From positions 1 through 42,009 of the forward strand of contig CANKOY010000032.1 of the NCBI GenBank assembly GCA_947484275.1: a DNA stretch of 42,009 nucleotides. The letters are read 5' to 3'. The notes below the pieces were generated by a model, which was not told where the DNA came from, did no database searches, and saw only the letters and a program-made list of their open reading frames with translations. Numbering within the stretch: the stretch's first letter is position 1; each line of letters begins with the position of its first letter. Positions 1 to 8,145 of this stretch are shown one piece after another. The stretch comes from Planctomycetota bacterium. GTDB taxonomy: Bacteria; Planctomycetota; UBA1135; GCA-002686595. The translations under genes were made by a program, and so were the position numbers.

Positions 1-4
1 CCTG

Positions 5-48
5 CTGCTTTCCCGGCTGCTTTCCCGGCTGCTTTCCCGGCTGCTTTC
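5..48. repeat. 12-bp tandem repeat at the window edge
   Basis: The unit CTGCTTTCCCGG occurs three times in full (5-16, 17-28, 29-40) plus eight bases of a fourth copy (41-48). Because 12 is a multiple of three, either strand can stay open through it. The plus strand reads Leu-Leu-Ser-Arg repeats. The minus strand begins with an ATG at 50-48 and reads Met followed by Lys-Ala-Ala-Gly repeats that run off the left edge. A Lys/Ala-rich start would suit a basic repeat protein on the minus strand, but too little is visible to call a gene. Confidence 0.85.
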
Positions 49-79
49 ATGGAACCGAAGTGTTGTTGAGGAGGCTCTA

Positions 80-139
80 ATGCCCGGCGCTGGCCCGGCC
101 CCGACGGGCGGCCCCCGCGATCGAGGTCTATGGTCCTAA
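80..139 (+). CDS. Possible 19-residue mini-ORF with a strong Shine-Dalgarno
   Basis: An AGGAGG at 69-74 lies five bases before ATG at 80. The frame gives 19 residues (MPGAGPAPTGGPRDRGLWS) and stops at TAA 137-139. The same frame is open upstream through the 12-bp repeat, so it could also be the tail of a larger frame that begins before the window. There is no conservation evidence and the peptide is Pro/Gly-rich. The ribosome-binding site is the only strong argument for translation. Confidence 0.25.
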   Translation: MPGAGPAPTGGPRDRGLWS

Positions 140-206
140 CTCAGCCGCACGCTTCAATCCAGGATCGTTCCACCCTCCGGACGCTCGGGCATCACCTGAG
201 CTTCCC

Positions 207-791
207 GTGTCCAGCGGGACTCGACCGCAGCTTGCCAAAGTTCGCTCATTGGCTAATGTGACCCTCCCCTCCCCCGAGGCACTGCCCGTCGCACTCCGCC
301 GGGCGGCTGAGCAATGTCTTTTCTGTAATTCGCTCATCCTGGCGTTTCTTGCCCTGTCCTTCGGCGGATCGCTGGTCAGTTGTCAGACAGCCCAGAAGAC
401 GATGCCCCACATCGGCATGGGCAGTCTCAACATGGAGGCAACCCTGACCCGCGCCGACCTGGTGGTGGTCGACAGCGTCGAAGGGCGCTCCTCGTCCAAC
501 AGCATCTTCTGCGGACTGATCACGGTCATCGACGGCAACAAGGTGCGCTTCCTCGGGATCAGCTTCTTCACGGACAAGTTCACTTACTTCACCGAGCGCA
601 ACATCTGGAACTTCCTCAGCGGTCCCGGCCCCGAAGACCGTGCCTACTACAAGGCACTCGAGAAGCAGGGCGACGCCGACATCGTGCTGGTCAAGAGCAT
701 GGACCGTCAGGAAGGCGGCATTCCGTTCCTCTTCCGCACCAGCGAGGTGACCTTCCGCGGGAAGGCCATGAAACTGAAGGCCGACAAGTAG
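207..791 (+). CDS. Hypothetical lipoprotein
   Basis: The frame encodes 194 residues when started at GTG 207. An alternative GTG at 258 would give a more normal signal peptide of about 41 residues. A hydrophobic run (residues 41-57) ends in a lipobox-like LVSC with Cys59, so the mature protein is probably a lipoprotein. The remaining 135 residues show no family I recognise. They contain an acidic/hydrophobic alternating pattern (ADLVVVDSVEG, FLGISFFTDKFTYF) that suggests a beta-rich soluble domain. It lies 64 bp upstream of a caspase-like lipoprotein on the same strand, so the two may be co-transcribed. Function unknown. Confidence 0.65.
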   Translation: MSSGTRPQLAKVRSLANVTLPSPEALPVALRRAAEQCLFCNSLILAFLALSFGGSLVSCQTAQKTMPHIGMGSLNMEATLTRADLVVVDSVEGRSSSNSIFCGLITVIDGNKVRFLGISFFTDKFTYFTERNIWNFLSGPGPEDRAYYKALEKQGDADIVLVKSMDRQEGGIPFLFRTSEVTFRGKAMKLKADK

Positions 792-855
792 GTCCCCTGG
801 CCGCCCCCGGGACCGGCCCACGCCGGGACCGGGGGATTGGCTGATTCCACTGAGG

Positions 856-2037
856 ATGAATCCGATGGGCGCACCGAAGTTCGTTCGAGTCGGCAGCGGG
901 CTGAGCTTCCTGACGCTTGTCCTTGGCCTGTTGATTTCCAGTTGCCAGAGCACGCTGCCGATGCAGCTTGTCTCCAACGTCCCCAACACGGTTTTCAGCG
1001 TGCGCGACGTGCGCATCGACGATTCCCCGGACGAGCGCTGGAAGGACCTCGGCGAAGGGCAGCAACTCGAGGTCCGCGTCCCCAATTCAAGTTTGGAGCT
1101 GCGCGCACGGGCGCCCGGATATCGCGAGAAGGTCGTGCGCCTGACTGAACCGATCCCGCGTCGCGAGTTCGAGTTCCTTGAAGCCGATCGTGACTCGGCG
1201 TTGGCGCCGCCCCTGGTCGCAGCAAAGCCGGTGGCGCCGCCGGTGGCGCCGCCGGTGGCGCCGCCCGCCGCGGGTGTCGCGCCCTTCACGGAACAGCGTC
1301 ACGCGCTGATCGTCGGCATCTCGACCTACCAGCGCACGGAGTTCAAGCAGCTGAACAACGCTCGCCGCGACGCCGAGGCGTTGGCGAACTTCCTGCGCAG
1401 TCCCGAGGGCGGAAACATCGCCTCGTCGCGGGTGCACGTTCTCCTGGACGAGCAGGCCACGCGCCCCGCGATCATCGGCGATCTGATGCGCATGACCACA
1501 GAAGCGAATCAGGGCGACTTGATCATCATCTACTTCGCGGGCCACGCGCGTGTGCAGGGCGGCGAAGGCAGCGCGCGTTTCCTGATGCCCTTCGACGCCG
1601 ATGGGAGCAATCCCCACGGCACGGCGATCGACGAAAAATCCCTCGTCGAAAAGCTCAACCTCGCGCAGTCCCACCGACAGATGTTGATGTTGGATTGTTG
1701 CTTTGCCGGCGGCGCGACAGTCCGCGGCGAGATCGCAGACGTGTGGGGCAGCTTGACGGCCACCGCGCGCGTGGTGCTGACTTCCACCAAGGGCAACGAG
1801 ACCTCCTGGGATGGCGACCGGCGCTCGCCCACGGGACCTTTCATGACCGAGGTCCTGAAGGCATTCTCAGGGGAACTGCAAGCGGACGAGAACGAAGACG
1901 GGCGCCTAACGGCCGATGAGCTCTATCGCGCGATCGGCCCACCAATCAAATCCGCGGCGGATGACGCCGGCCTCAAGATGACGCCGCAGCTCTACGGCGA
2001 CTGGGCTGGCAAGATCGAGATCGTGCGCCTGCGCTGA
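856..2037 (+). CDS. Caspase-fold (peptidase C14-like) lipoprotein with EF-hand-like loop
   Basis: This 393-residue protein has a signal peptide ending in LISSC, making Cys30 the likely lipidated residue. Residues 35-100 resemble a PEGA-type surface domain (weak match). A Pro/Ala/Val linker (126-142) of repeated APPV follows. From residue 149 the sequence is a caspase-like domain: the opening strand HALIVGISTY, the catalytic-His motif YFAGH (His230) and the catalytic-Cys motif LDCCFAG, where Cys282 aligns with the Cys of DACHSG. Near the C terminus DENEDGRLTADE (344-355) has the spacing of an EF-hand calcium loop. A TGAGG just before ATG 856 supports the start. Such proteins are usually Arg/Lys-specific or signalling proteases; the substrate here is unknown. 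Confidence 0.85.
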   Translation: MNPMGAPKFVRVGSGLSFLTLVLGLLISSCQSTLPMQLVSNVPNTVFSVRDVRIDDSPDERWKDLGEGQQLEVRVPNSSLELRARAPGYREKVVRLTEPIPRREFEFLEADRDSALAPPLVAAKPVAPPVAPPVAPPAAGVAPFTEQRHALIVGISTYQRTEFKQLNNARRDAEALANFLRSPEGGNIASSRVHVLLDEQATRPAIIGDLMRMTTEANQGDLIIIYFAGHARVQGGEGSARFLMPFDADGSNPHGTAIDEKSLVEKLNLAQSHRQMLMLDCCFAGGATVRGEIADVWGSLTATARVVLTSTKGNETSWDGDRRSPTGPFMTEVLKAFSGELQADENEDGRLTADELYRAIGPPIKSAADDAGLKMTPQLYGDWAGKIEIVRLR

Positions 2038-2050
2038 GGCTCCGCGGGAT

Positions 2051-5000
2051 TCAGGGCGTCTTGGGTTCGAGGCAGACACGGAAGCCGACGTAGTCCACGC
2101 GACCGTCGGGCTCGAGGCTGAAGCGCCGCGTCATGCGCGATTCTGTCTCTCCGAAGCGGAAGGCACCGCCGCGCAGGACCCGGCGTTCGCTGCCCTCATC
2201 GCGCCACACCGCGACCGTCGGATCCACGATCGCGACTCCTGCCGCGGCGCGCCGGGCGTAGACGCCGCTGTCGTAGTAGTCGCGACACCACTCCAACACG
2301 TTGCCCGTGAGATGGATCAAGCCCAGTTCCGTGGCCTGAAACCCGTCGATCCCCGCAGCGAAATAGAACCCGTCGTCGAAGGCGGCCGCGGGGTCCTGTG
2401 GGGATCCGAATTTCGCTGTGCTGTCCGAGACGTTGGCCCAGCTGAGTCCCTTGTTGAAATCGTAGCCCCAGGCATAGCGACCCGTGGGAACCGGCATGCG
2501 GCAGGCCCACTCCCACTGGGCTTCGCTGGGCAGGCACAGGCCGAGAGACCTGCACAGCTCGCTGGCCTCATCCCAAGTGATCGAGACGCAGGGAAAGTCC
2601 GCCGGCAGACTTTTGCCAGGCAGCCGGTCCGTCCAGTGCTGGACGACGATTTCGTCGGGCACGAGCTGAGGACTCGCAAAGGCCCCCGCTTGCTTGGCCG
2701 CAGCAAGTTGCTCCCAGGTGACCTCGCTGCGGCCCAGGTAGTAGGGCCTCGAGAGCACGATTCGATGTCTCGGCCCCTCGTCCGGACGCGCATCCTTGTC
2801 CCCGGTCAGCGCACCCAGTTCGAAACCCTCCGGCGGCGTCGGCGGGATGAGAACGAGCGCGATGCCCGTGCGCGGTTCGACGATCGGCGAGACCCAACCC
2901 GAAATCGGATCGGGCCGCGCACCTGGGCCGACCTTGAACCCTGCAGGAATTAGCGCTGGCGTCAGCGGGACATCGAGGTAACCGCGATTTCCGGCGCTGT
3001 CCACGAGCGTTATCCGCACCGACGTTTTTTTCGCATCGGAGGTCAACTTGGCAGTGATCTCCCCGTCGGCGAGTTCGAAATCGCGCTCATCACCTGCGAT
3101 CGCCGTCCCCGGGTACAGGGGCTCGCTGGCATTGATGGTCAGCGTGAGTTTCGTGCCCGGCAGGGCGAATCCAGGCGGAGAAAGAACCCAGTTCAGTGCT
3201 GTGGGTGCAGTGCGATCGACGGTGACGGAAAACGTCTCGGTCACTTCCGTGTCCGGCAGGTCGCGCTCGGAGATCGAGATCTGGAATTCGTGCTTTCCCT
3301 CGGAACCCAGGCTCACCGTCGCTGCGCCACGGCCGCTCGTATCGAGGGGCACATCGAGGTCCGCCAGACGCGCTACGTAGTCGCCCGCCCCCTGAACCTG
3401 AAATAAAACGTCGATCGAATTCGCTGACAGAACGGTTCCAGGTTCTGGCGAGAGCACGCTGACGGTCGGCGGCGGATGGGCGAAGCGCAACTCGTAGTCC
3501 GCGCCCTGGGCGCGATTTCCCGCAACATCGACGAGCACGATGGGGACTGCCGTGAGCCCCTGCCCGCGGATGCGCGCACTCGCGCGACTGTCGTCGATTT
3601 TGGTTGTCGTGTCCGTGCCGATCCGGGTGAGGTCGCCGAGGGGTTCGTCGGCTGTGACCGTGACCAGCGCATCGGCGCCAGCAATGGGCGAACCCGAGGC
3701 GGGCTCGACCTTCAGGATCCGCGGGGCTGTGCGGTCCACGTTGACTTCAAGGGCGCGCGCGGCGCTCTGCTTGCCAGGACCATGAACGGTGAACTCGATC
3801 CTTTGCGGGCCGTCCTGCTCGTGCAAGACCAGGCGCGCCCCGTAGAGCGAGTCGTCCAGGCTCTCGAGCCTCTGTGTTAGGCCGCCGCTCTGCAATTCGA
3901 AGGGGCCGGGGCCCGCGATGCGCAACTCGAGTCTGAAATCGACGCCGCTCAATATCGCTCCGTCGCGCGGGGCTACGATCTCGGGCTCCAAGGGCACGCT
4001 CGGCGGGCTGCTCACTGAAGTTGTCTCCTCGGGCAGGGCCTCGGGCTTCGCGGGGGGCTGCTGCGGTGCGACGACAGCGAGCGGAGTGTGGGGATCGCTC
4101 TGCAACACGTTGGATTCGGTGCCGTTTTCCAGAGGATCCGTGGTTTCGCCAGCGATCCACAATTTCCAACCAGCCGTTGCCGCGGCGGCTAGCAGCACTC
4201 CGCCGAGGCTGAACGCCAGGATCCGCTGCCTCTTGCGCGCGACGGTGGCGGGCGTCGGCTCCAGGGGAAGCGTCGTGGCCAGGGCCAGGTCCTTCGGCAC
4301 GACGAGTGCTGCGGCGTCCAACTCACGCAGGAAAGTCGCCGCATCGGGAATGCGCGCGTTGGGTTCCTTTTGGAGCGCGCGATCGAGGATTTTCCACAGG
4401 ATGCTTGGCAGGCCCGGAACAAACTCTGACACGGGTCGCGGGGCCTGGTCCAACACGGCTTGTCGCAGCTGTTGCACCGTGGGTGCCCTGAAGGGGCGCA
4501 CGCCGGCCAGGCATTCGTAGAGGATGATGCCGGTGGCGTAGAGGTCGATACGGTGGTCGATCGCGTCGCCGCACAGGTGCTCCGGGGCCATGTAGGCCGG
4601 AGTTCCAACGATCATGCCGGAGGTCAACAACGTCGTCCCGGCATCGGCGGTCAGCGCCTTGGCGATGCCCAAATCGAGCACGCGGATGCGTTCGACGCCG
4701 CCGTCGATCTCCAACATCATGTTCGCGGGCTTGAGGTCGCGGTGGATGAACCCGCGACGGTGGAGGAACTCCAGGAAGCGCAGCAATTGCCGGCACCACT
4801 CGATGGCGCGGGCCGGGTGCGCCCGCGAATCGGGCAGACGGCGCAGCACTTCATCCAGGGGCAGGCCCTGAACGTAGTCCATCGTGTAGTAGAGCCGATC
4901 CTTCCACATGTCGGCGTCGCGCACGGGAACCGCGTTCTCGTGCGAAATTCCCATGGCGATGTGCATCTCGCGCAGGAAGCGCTTGCGGTTTTCCGCATCG

Positions 5001-5161
5001 ACGGCAACCGCCGAGTGCAGAACTTTCAGGGCGAAGCGCATGCCCAGGTCGTTCTCCACCAAGTAGACCGCGCCGAAGCCACCGTGCCCGAGCTTGCGCT
5101 CCACGGTGTACTTCGCGAAACGCTCGCCGGGCTGGAGTTCGTCGCTGGTGTCCTTCGGCAT
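2051..5161 (-). CDS. Membrane Ser/Thr protein kinase fused to Ig-like and FGE-sulfatase-type domains
   Basis: This protein has 1036 residues. The N-terminal kinase (about 17-285) has the glycine loop GHGGFG, Lys46 in ALKVL, the catalytic loop HRDLKPAN (140-147), DLG in place of DFG (163-165) and the APE motif (192-194), so it looks active. One transmembrane segment spans about 314-336. Residues 390-760 are a run of beta-sandwich, Ig/CARDB-like repeats (repeated TVDRTAPT and DSAGNRG motifs). The C-terminal 245 residues match the formylglycine-generating-enzyme fold, with EVTWEQ, VSITWDEASELC, GNVLEWCRD, RVLRGGAF and FRVCLEP. The kinase should be cytoplasmic with the rest outside the membrane. 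FGE-like domains on kinases are often binding rather than catalytic modules. The stop lies 13 bp from the convergent caspase gene. Confidence 0.9.
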   Translation of the reverse strand: MPKDTSDELQPGERFAKYTVERKLGHGGFGAVYLVENDLGMRFALKVLHSAVAVDAENRKRFLREMHIAMGISHENAVPVRDADMWKDRLYYTMDYVQGLPLDEVLRRLPDSRAHPARAIEWCRQLLRFLEFLHRRGFIHRDLKPANMMLEIDGGVERIRVLDLGIAKALTADAGTTLLTSGMIVGTPAYMAPEHLCGDAIDHRIDLYATGIILYECLAGVRPFRAPTVQQLRQAVLDQAPRPVSEFVPGLPSILWKILDRALQKEPNARIPDAATFLRELDAAALVVPKDLALATTLPLEPTPATVARKRQRILAFSLGGVLLAAAATAGWKLWIAGETTDPLENGTESNVLQSDPHTPLAVVAPQQPPAKPEALPEETTSVSSPPSVPLEPEIVAPRDGAILSGVDFRLELRIAGPGPFELQSGGLTQRLESLDDSLYGARLVLHEQDGPQRIEFTVHGPGKQSAARALEVNVDRTAPRILKVEPASGSPIAGADALVTVTADEPLGDLTRIGTDTTTKIDDSRASARIRGQGLTAVPIVLVDVAGNRAQGADYELRFAHPPPTVSVLSPEPGTVLSANSIDVLFQVQGAGDYVARLADLDVPLDTSGRGAATVSLGSEGKHEFQISISERDLPDTEVTETFSVTVDRTAPTALNWVLSPPGFALPGTKLTLTINASEPLYPGTAIAGDERDFELADGEITAKLTSDAKKTSVRITLVDSAGNRGYLDVPLTPALIPAGFKVGPGARPDPISGWVSPIVEPRTGIALVLIPPTPPEGFELGALTGDKDARPDEGPRHRIVLSRPYYLGRSEVTWEQLAAAKQAGAFASPQLVPDEIVVQHWTDRLPGKSLPADFPCVSITWDEASELCRSLGLCLPSEAQWEWACRMPVPTGRYAWGYDFNKGLSWANVSDSTAKFGSPQDPAAAFDDGFYFAAGIDGFQATELGLIHLTGNVLEWCRDYYDSGVYARRAAAGVAIVDPTVAVWRDEGSERRVLRGGAFRFGETESRMTRRFSLEPDGRVDYVGFRVCLEPKTP

Positions 5162-5311
5162 CGGGGCGCGTCAGTGGACGCGATGGGTCCAGGCGAGTCT
5201 AACCAAGGCCTGCCTGGGATTCGGGATCGAGCGGAAGTTCGCGCACCGCGAAAAACCTCGGGCGCGAAATCTCCTGTGGCCGTGCGGGTTCAGTTTGTAC
5301 CTTCGCCAGCC

Positions 5312-5320
5312 AAGGAGGTG
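5312..5320 (+). promoter_or_regulatory. Shine-Dalgarno that places a start at ACG 5325
   Basis: AAGGAGGTG at 5312-5320 is a near-perfect anti-16S match. AGGAGG (5313-5318) is followed six bases later by ACG 5325-5327, the only start-like codon at normal spacing in the frame of the downstream L7/L12-like protein. A GTG inside the motif itself (5319) is in the wrong frame. Confidence 0.6.
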
Positions 5321-5324
5321 GACC

Positions 5325-5702
5325 ACGGAACCCCATCAGCAGCGCGCGCTCGAATTGCTCGCCCAGGGCAACAAGATCGAGGCGATTCGCGTCTTGCGCG
5401 AAGCAACCGGCCTGGGCCTCGCCGAGGCCAAGGCGGCCGTGGAGCATCTGGCGGAAACCGGCGAGATGCCCGCGGTCGTGCCTGAGGCCAAGGTGCCCAC
5501 GGACTTGCCGCTGGAGGTCGAGAACCTCGCGCGCTCGGGCAAGACCGTCGAGGCAATCAAACTCCTGCGCGACCGCACGAAGATCTCGCTCTACGATGCA
5601 AAACGCCTCGTGGACAAAGTGCCCCTGGAAACCGGGGCGCGCCGGTCGGGGTGCCTGGGGCTGCTCTTGTTGGCGTTCGCGATCGCCTACGGCGTCAGCT
5701 GA
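5325..5702 (+). CDS. Small protein with two ribosomal L7/L12 C-terminal-like motifs and a C-terminal membrane helix
   Basis: Read from ACG 5325 the product is 125 residues, beginning (M)TEPHQQRALELL. The first motif, KIEAIRVLREATGLGLAEAK, closely follows the L7/L12 C-terminal domain pattern (KI..IK..RE.TGLGLKEAK). A second, more diverged copy, TVEAIKLLRDRTKISLYDAK, follows about 55 residues later. The last 17 residues (GCLGLLLLAFAIAYGVS) are a hydrophobic anchor. It lacks the L7/L12 dimerisation domain, so it is not the ribosomal stalk protein. The only in-frame ATG is at 5094, inside the divergent kinase gene, and would add 77 residues that do not look like protein. Its stop codon overlaps the convergent transketolase-like gene. 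Function unknown. Confidence 0.7.
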   Translation, partial: TEPHQQRALELLAQGNKIEAIRVLREATGLGLAEAKAAVEHLAETGEMPAVVPEAKVPTDLPLEVENLARSGKTVEAIKLLRDRTKISLYDAKRLVDKVPLETGARRSGCLGLLLLAFAIAYGVS

Positions 5703-5707
5703 CGCCG
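5690..5707. other. 18-bp perfect palindrome over two convergent stop codons
   Basis: CGGCGTCAGCTGACGCCG is its own reverse complement. It covers the last codons of both converging genes, which end in the same codons GGC GTC AGC TGA (Gly-Val-Ser-stop) on opposite strands and overlap by eight bases (5695-5702). In RNA from either strand it can fold as a seven-pair stem with an AGCT loop. No T-tract follows, so it is not a classic intrinsic terminator. Confidence 0.8.
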
Positions 5708-8049
5708 AGTGCGGCCAGCCGCTGGGCGCGCTCGCCGGCGAAGCGGCGGATGCCTGCTTCGAGGCTGGCGGGATCGATGTGCGCTTCGACTTTCAATTCC
5801 TCGACGTTGCCGCCGGTCCGCCAGCGGTTGTCCCAGTCGCTCGACATGGCGTAGCGCTCGGAGACCTTGTTCGAGATCCAGTCGTGCATCAGGCGCCGCG
5901 CCCCGTTCGTGATGACGGTCGAGTCCATCCACTCCGCTGCCGGGAGCAGCGTGTTGCGGTAGCTCTCCGGCTGCAGCTGGAACAGCTCCCAGGACGTGGC
6001 CTGGATCAGTTTGACGTTGGGCATCTGACCCGCGGCAAACTTGGGCAGCAGCGTGTAGAGCGAATCCGTCGTGCTCGTGCCTTGGACGATCAGCGTGCCT
6101 TCCTTCGGACGCTTGGGATCGAAGTTGCGAATCACGTAGGCGCCCCTGGCCGCCTCCATGTATGAGGCGACCCCCAGGGCCGCGCGATCCGGGACTTTCA
6201 CGTTCGGGCGCGTCAGGTGCAAGGCGACGATCGGCGCGGCGCTCAGCAGTGCGGCGGCGAGCATCGGCGCAACTTCGTTGTGCTCCCATGGATGCAAATT
6301 GATCACGTGCCCGTCGGGGAACAACTGCGTGACGCCCGGCGCGAAGATGCCGAAGTGCGTGCGGCTGTCCTCGGCGGTCTCGGGGCCGGAGTGGCCCACG
6401 ACCCAGATCACCTTGCCGACTTTGAGCGGACAATCCTGGGCAAGCTGCGAGTACAAACGCATCGAGCCGTACTTCAGGTACGAGAACGAGCCGTAGGTCG
6501 ACGTGCCCGTCCAGTAGCCCAAGAACTCGCGTTCAGGCTCGGAGGACATGTTGACGCTGGCAGCGCCCACGGCGAGACCCGCGTTGGTGAATTCGGTGAT
6601 TTGCTGCGGCAAAAGCGCGCCGCCTGGATTTTTCACGCGCTCGTACCAGCCGAATCCGGGCTTGCCCTCGAACTCCTTGGCAAAGCCTGCGATGCCCGTG
6701 GACTCGGCGAGGTCGGCGCTGTTGGCGAGCAAGAGCGGCCTGCCCATGCGCTCCTTCGCCAGGCTGTTCAGCCACGCGCCAAAAGCCACGAATGCGTTCT
6801 TGTTCGCGATGGACGTGCCCGCCGTGACGAACAGCCCCGCAGGCAGCTTGTCCACGGCGAGCCAGCTCCTGTCCTCGGCCATGTTGCGCTTCGAATCGAG
6901 CGCGAAGCCCTTGATGCTCGTGGGGACGCTGTCGCCGATCTCCACCAGCGTGTCCGCCAAGTACTCCATCAATTCAGGATCGGAGTCAAAGATGCTGAAG
7001 ACTGTGTCGAACCAGCCTTTGGTCTGCTCGCGACATGCGCTCTCGCCCACGTCGGTGGTGTCGCCAAAACCGGCGAACTTGACGCCGTACTTCTTCTGGA
7101 AATCCTCGCGGCATTTCCAGAACAACTCCGAGTTGCGTTTGTGCGCGGCGCCGTGCGAGGGGGCGTCGAACTTGTAGTAGCCGCGGCCCTTGCGCGTCTT
7201 GACCCACACGCAGCCCGGCCGGCCCTCGGGATTCTTGTCGTGGACGATCGCCAACAGGGCCTTGGTGATTTCGGTGTAGTCCTCGCCGTGTTCCGTGCCC
7301 GCGACGCGCCAGCCGTAGGGCTCGAACCAATCGCGCGGGGTGCCGTGCACGACTTCCGAATTGGCGAACGTGTCGATGCCGTGGTCGTTCCAGTCCAACA
7401 GGTAGATCAGGTTCTTCAGCCCCAGTCCCCACGCGGAATTCTTGACCTCATGGTGGGCGCCGGCGGTGTGGCCGCCCTCGCCCTCGATCGCGAACACTTT
7501 GACGTCGCCGGCGCCCGCGTGGTGCAGGGCCATGGCTTCGCCGAGGGCCGCGGGAGCGCCGTGCCCCGAGGGACCGGTGTTGAACTTGAAGAACAGGGTC
7601 TTGCCCTCCATTTCCGCGTGGCCAGGCAGGCCCTTGTTGTGGCGCAGCCACAGCAGGTCTTCCCAATGCAGCGCGCGTTCATCGGCGTTCGGCACCAGGT
7701 AGCGCGCTTCGCCGGTCTGCTGATAGCGGCGGCGCAAAGCCTCGTTGTAGACCGCCAGCATCGCGTAGATCAGCGGATTGCAGTGGCCTGCCACGAGCAC
7801 CGCGCGATCGCCGAAGGCCAGCTCCGGCCGGCGCACGTCCCAGCGCATGCCCGCGCCCAGGGTGCTCGCCACCATCAAGGGGACTTTTGAACGCGAGCCC
7901 CCCGGATGGCCCGACTGGCGCAGGTTGAGCATCAAGTCGATGCACTGATCAATCAGGTCGCCGATTTTCTGCCATTGGCCGAAGTGGGGCGCCAGGGATT
8001 CGAACGAGCTTCGGGCGAGGGTCTGCATAGTTGTTGGGTCGAGGGCCAT
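5695..8049 (-). CDS. Transketolase-family enzyme (thiamine diphosphate dependent)
   Basis: The product has 784 residues from ATG 8049; ATG 8028 (MQTLARSS) is an alternative start. Transketolase features are clear: SGHPGGS (46-52) in the N-terminal TPP domain, AGHCNPLIYA (88-97), TGPSGHG (158-164) and the TPP/Mg motif opening EGEGG (189-193) and closing with DWND (219-222). These are followed by a pyrimidine-binding domain and a C-terminal domain. It is longer than the usual 620-680-residue transketolase, and the motif reads GEG rather than GDG. A classical role would be two-carbon ketol transfer in the pentose phosphate pathway, which would link to the ribose/deoxyribose genes further on. A pyruvate-dehydrogenase-E1-like activity cannot be excluded. 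Confidence 0.82.
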   Translation of the reverse strand: MALDPTTMQTLARSSFESLAPHFGQWQKIGDLIDQCIDLMLNLRQSGHPGGSRSKVPLMVASTLGAGMRWDVRRPELAFGDRAVLVAGHCNPLIYAMLAVYNEALRRRYQQTGEARYLVPNADERALHWEDLLWLRHNKGLPGHAEMEGKTLFFKFNTGPSGHGAPAALGEAMALHHAGAGDVKVFAIEGEGGHTAGAHHEVKNSAWGLGLKNLIYLLDWNDHGIDTFANSEVVHGTPRDWFEPYGWRVAGTEHGEDYTEITKALLAIVHDKNPEGRPGCVWVKTRKGRGYYKFDAPSHGAAHKRNSELFWKCREDFQKKYGVKFAGFGDTTDVGESACREQTKGWFDTVFSIFDSDPELMEYLADTLVEIGDSVPTSIKGFALDSKRNMAEDRSWLAVDKLPAGLFVTAGTSIANKNAFVAFGAWLNSLAKERMGRPLLLANSADLAESTGIAGFAKEFEGKPGFGWYERVKNPGGALLPQQITEFTNAGLAVGAASVNMSSEPEREFLGYWTGTSTYGSFSYLKYGSMRLYSQLAQDCPLKVGKVIWVVGHSGPETAEDSRTHFGIFAPGVTQLFPDGHVINLHPWEHNEVAPMLAAALLSAAPIVALHLTRPNVKVPDRAALGVASYMEAARGAYVIRNFDPKRPKEGTLIVQGTSTTDSLYTLLPKFAAGQMPNVKLIQATSWELFQLQPESYRNTLLPAAEWMDSTVITNGARRLMHDWISNKVSERYAMSSDWDNRWRTGGNVEELKVEAHIDPASLEAGIRRFAGERAQRLAALGVS

Positions 8050-8145
8050 CGAAGCCCACAATATAGCGCGAATGCAGGCCCGGGGCAGTTCGATCCGCGC
8101 GCGCTTTTTCCTGCTGGCGATTTCCGTTGCCGCCCGCGGAGCAGG

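Noticed and set aside
6217..7890. A 557-codon plus-strand frame opposite the transketolase-like gene
   Set aside because: It mirrors a gene with strong transketolase motifs and has no protein-like features of its own.
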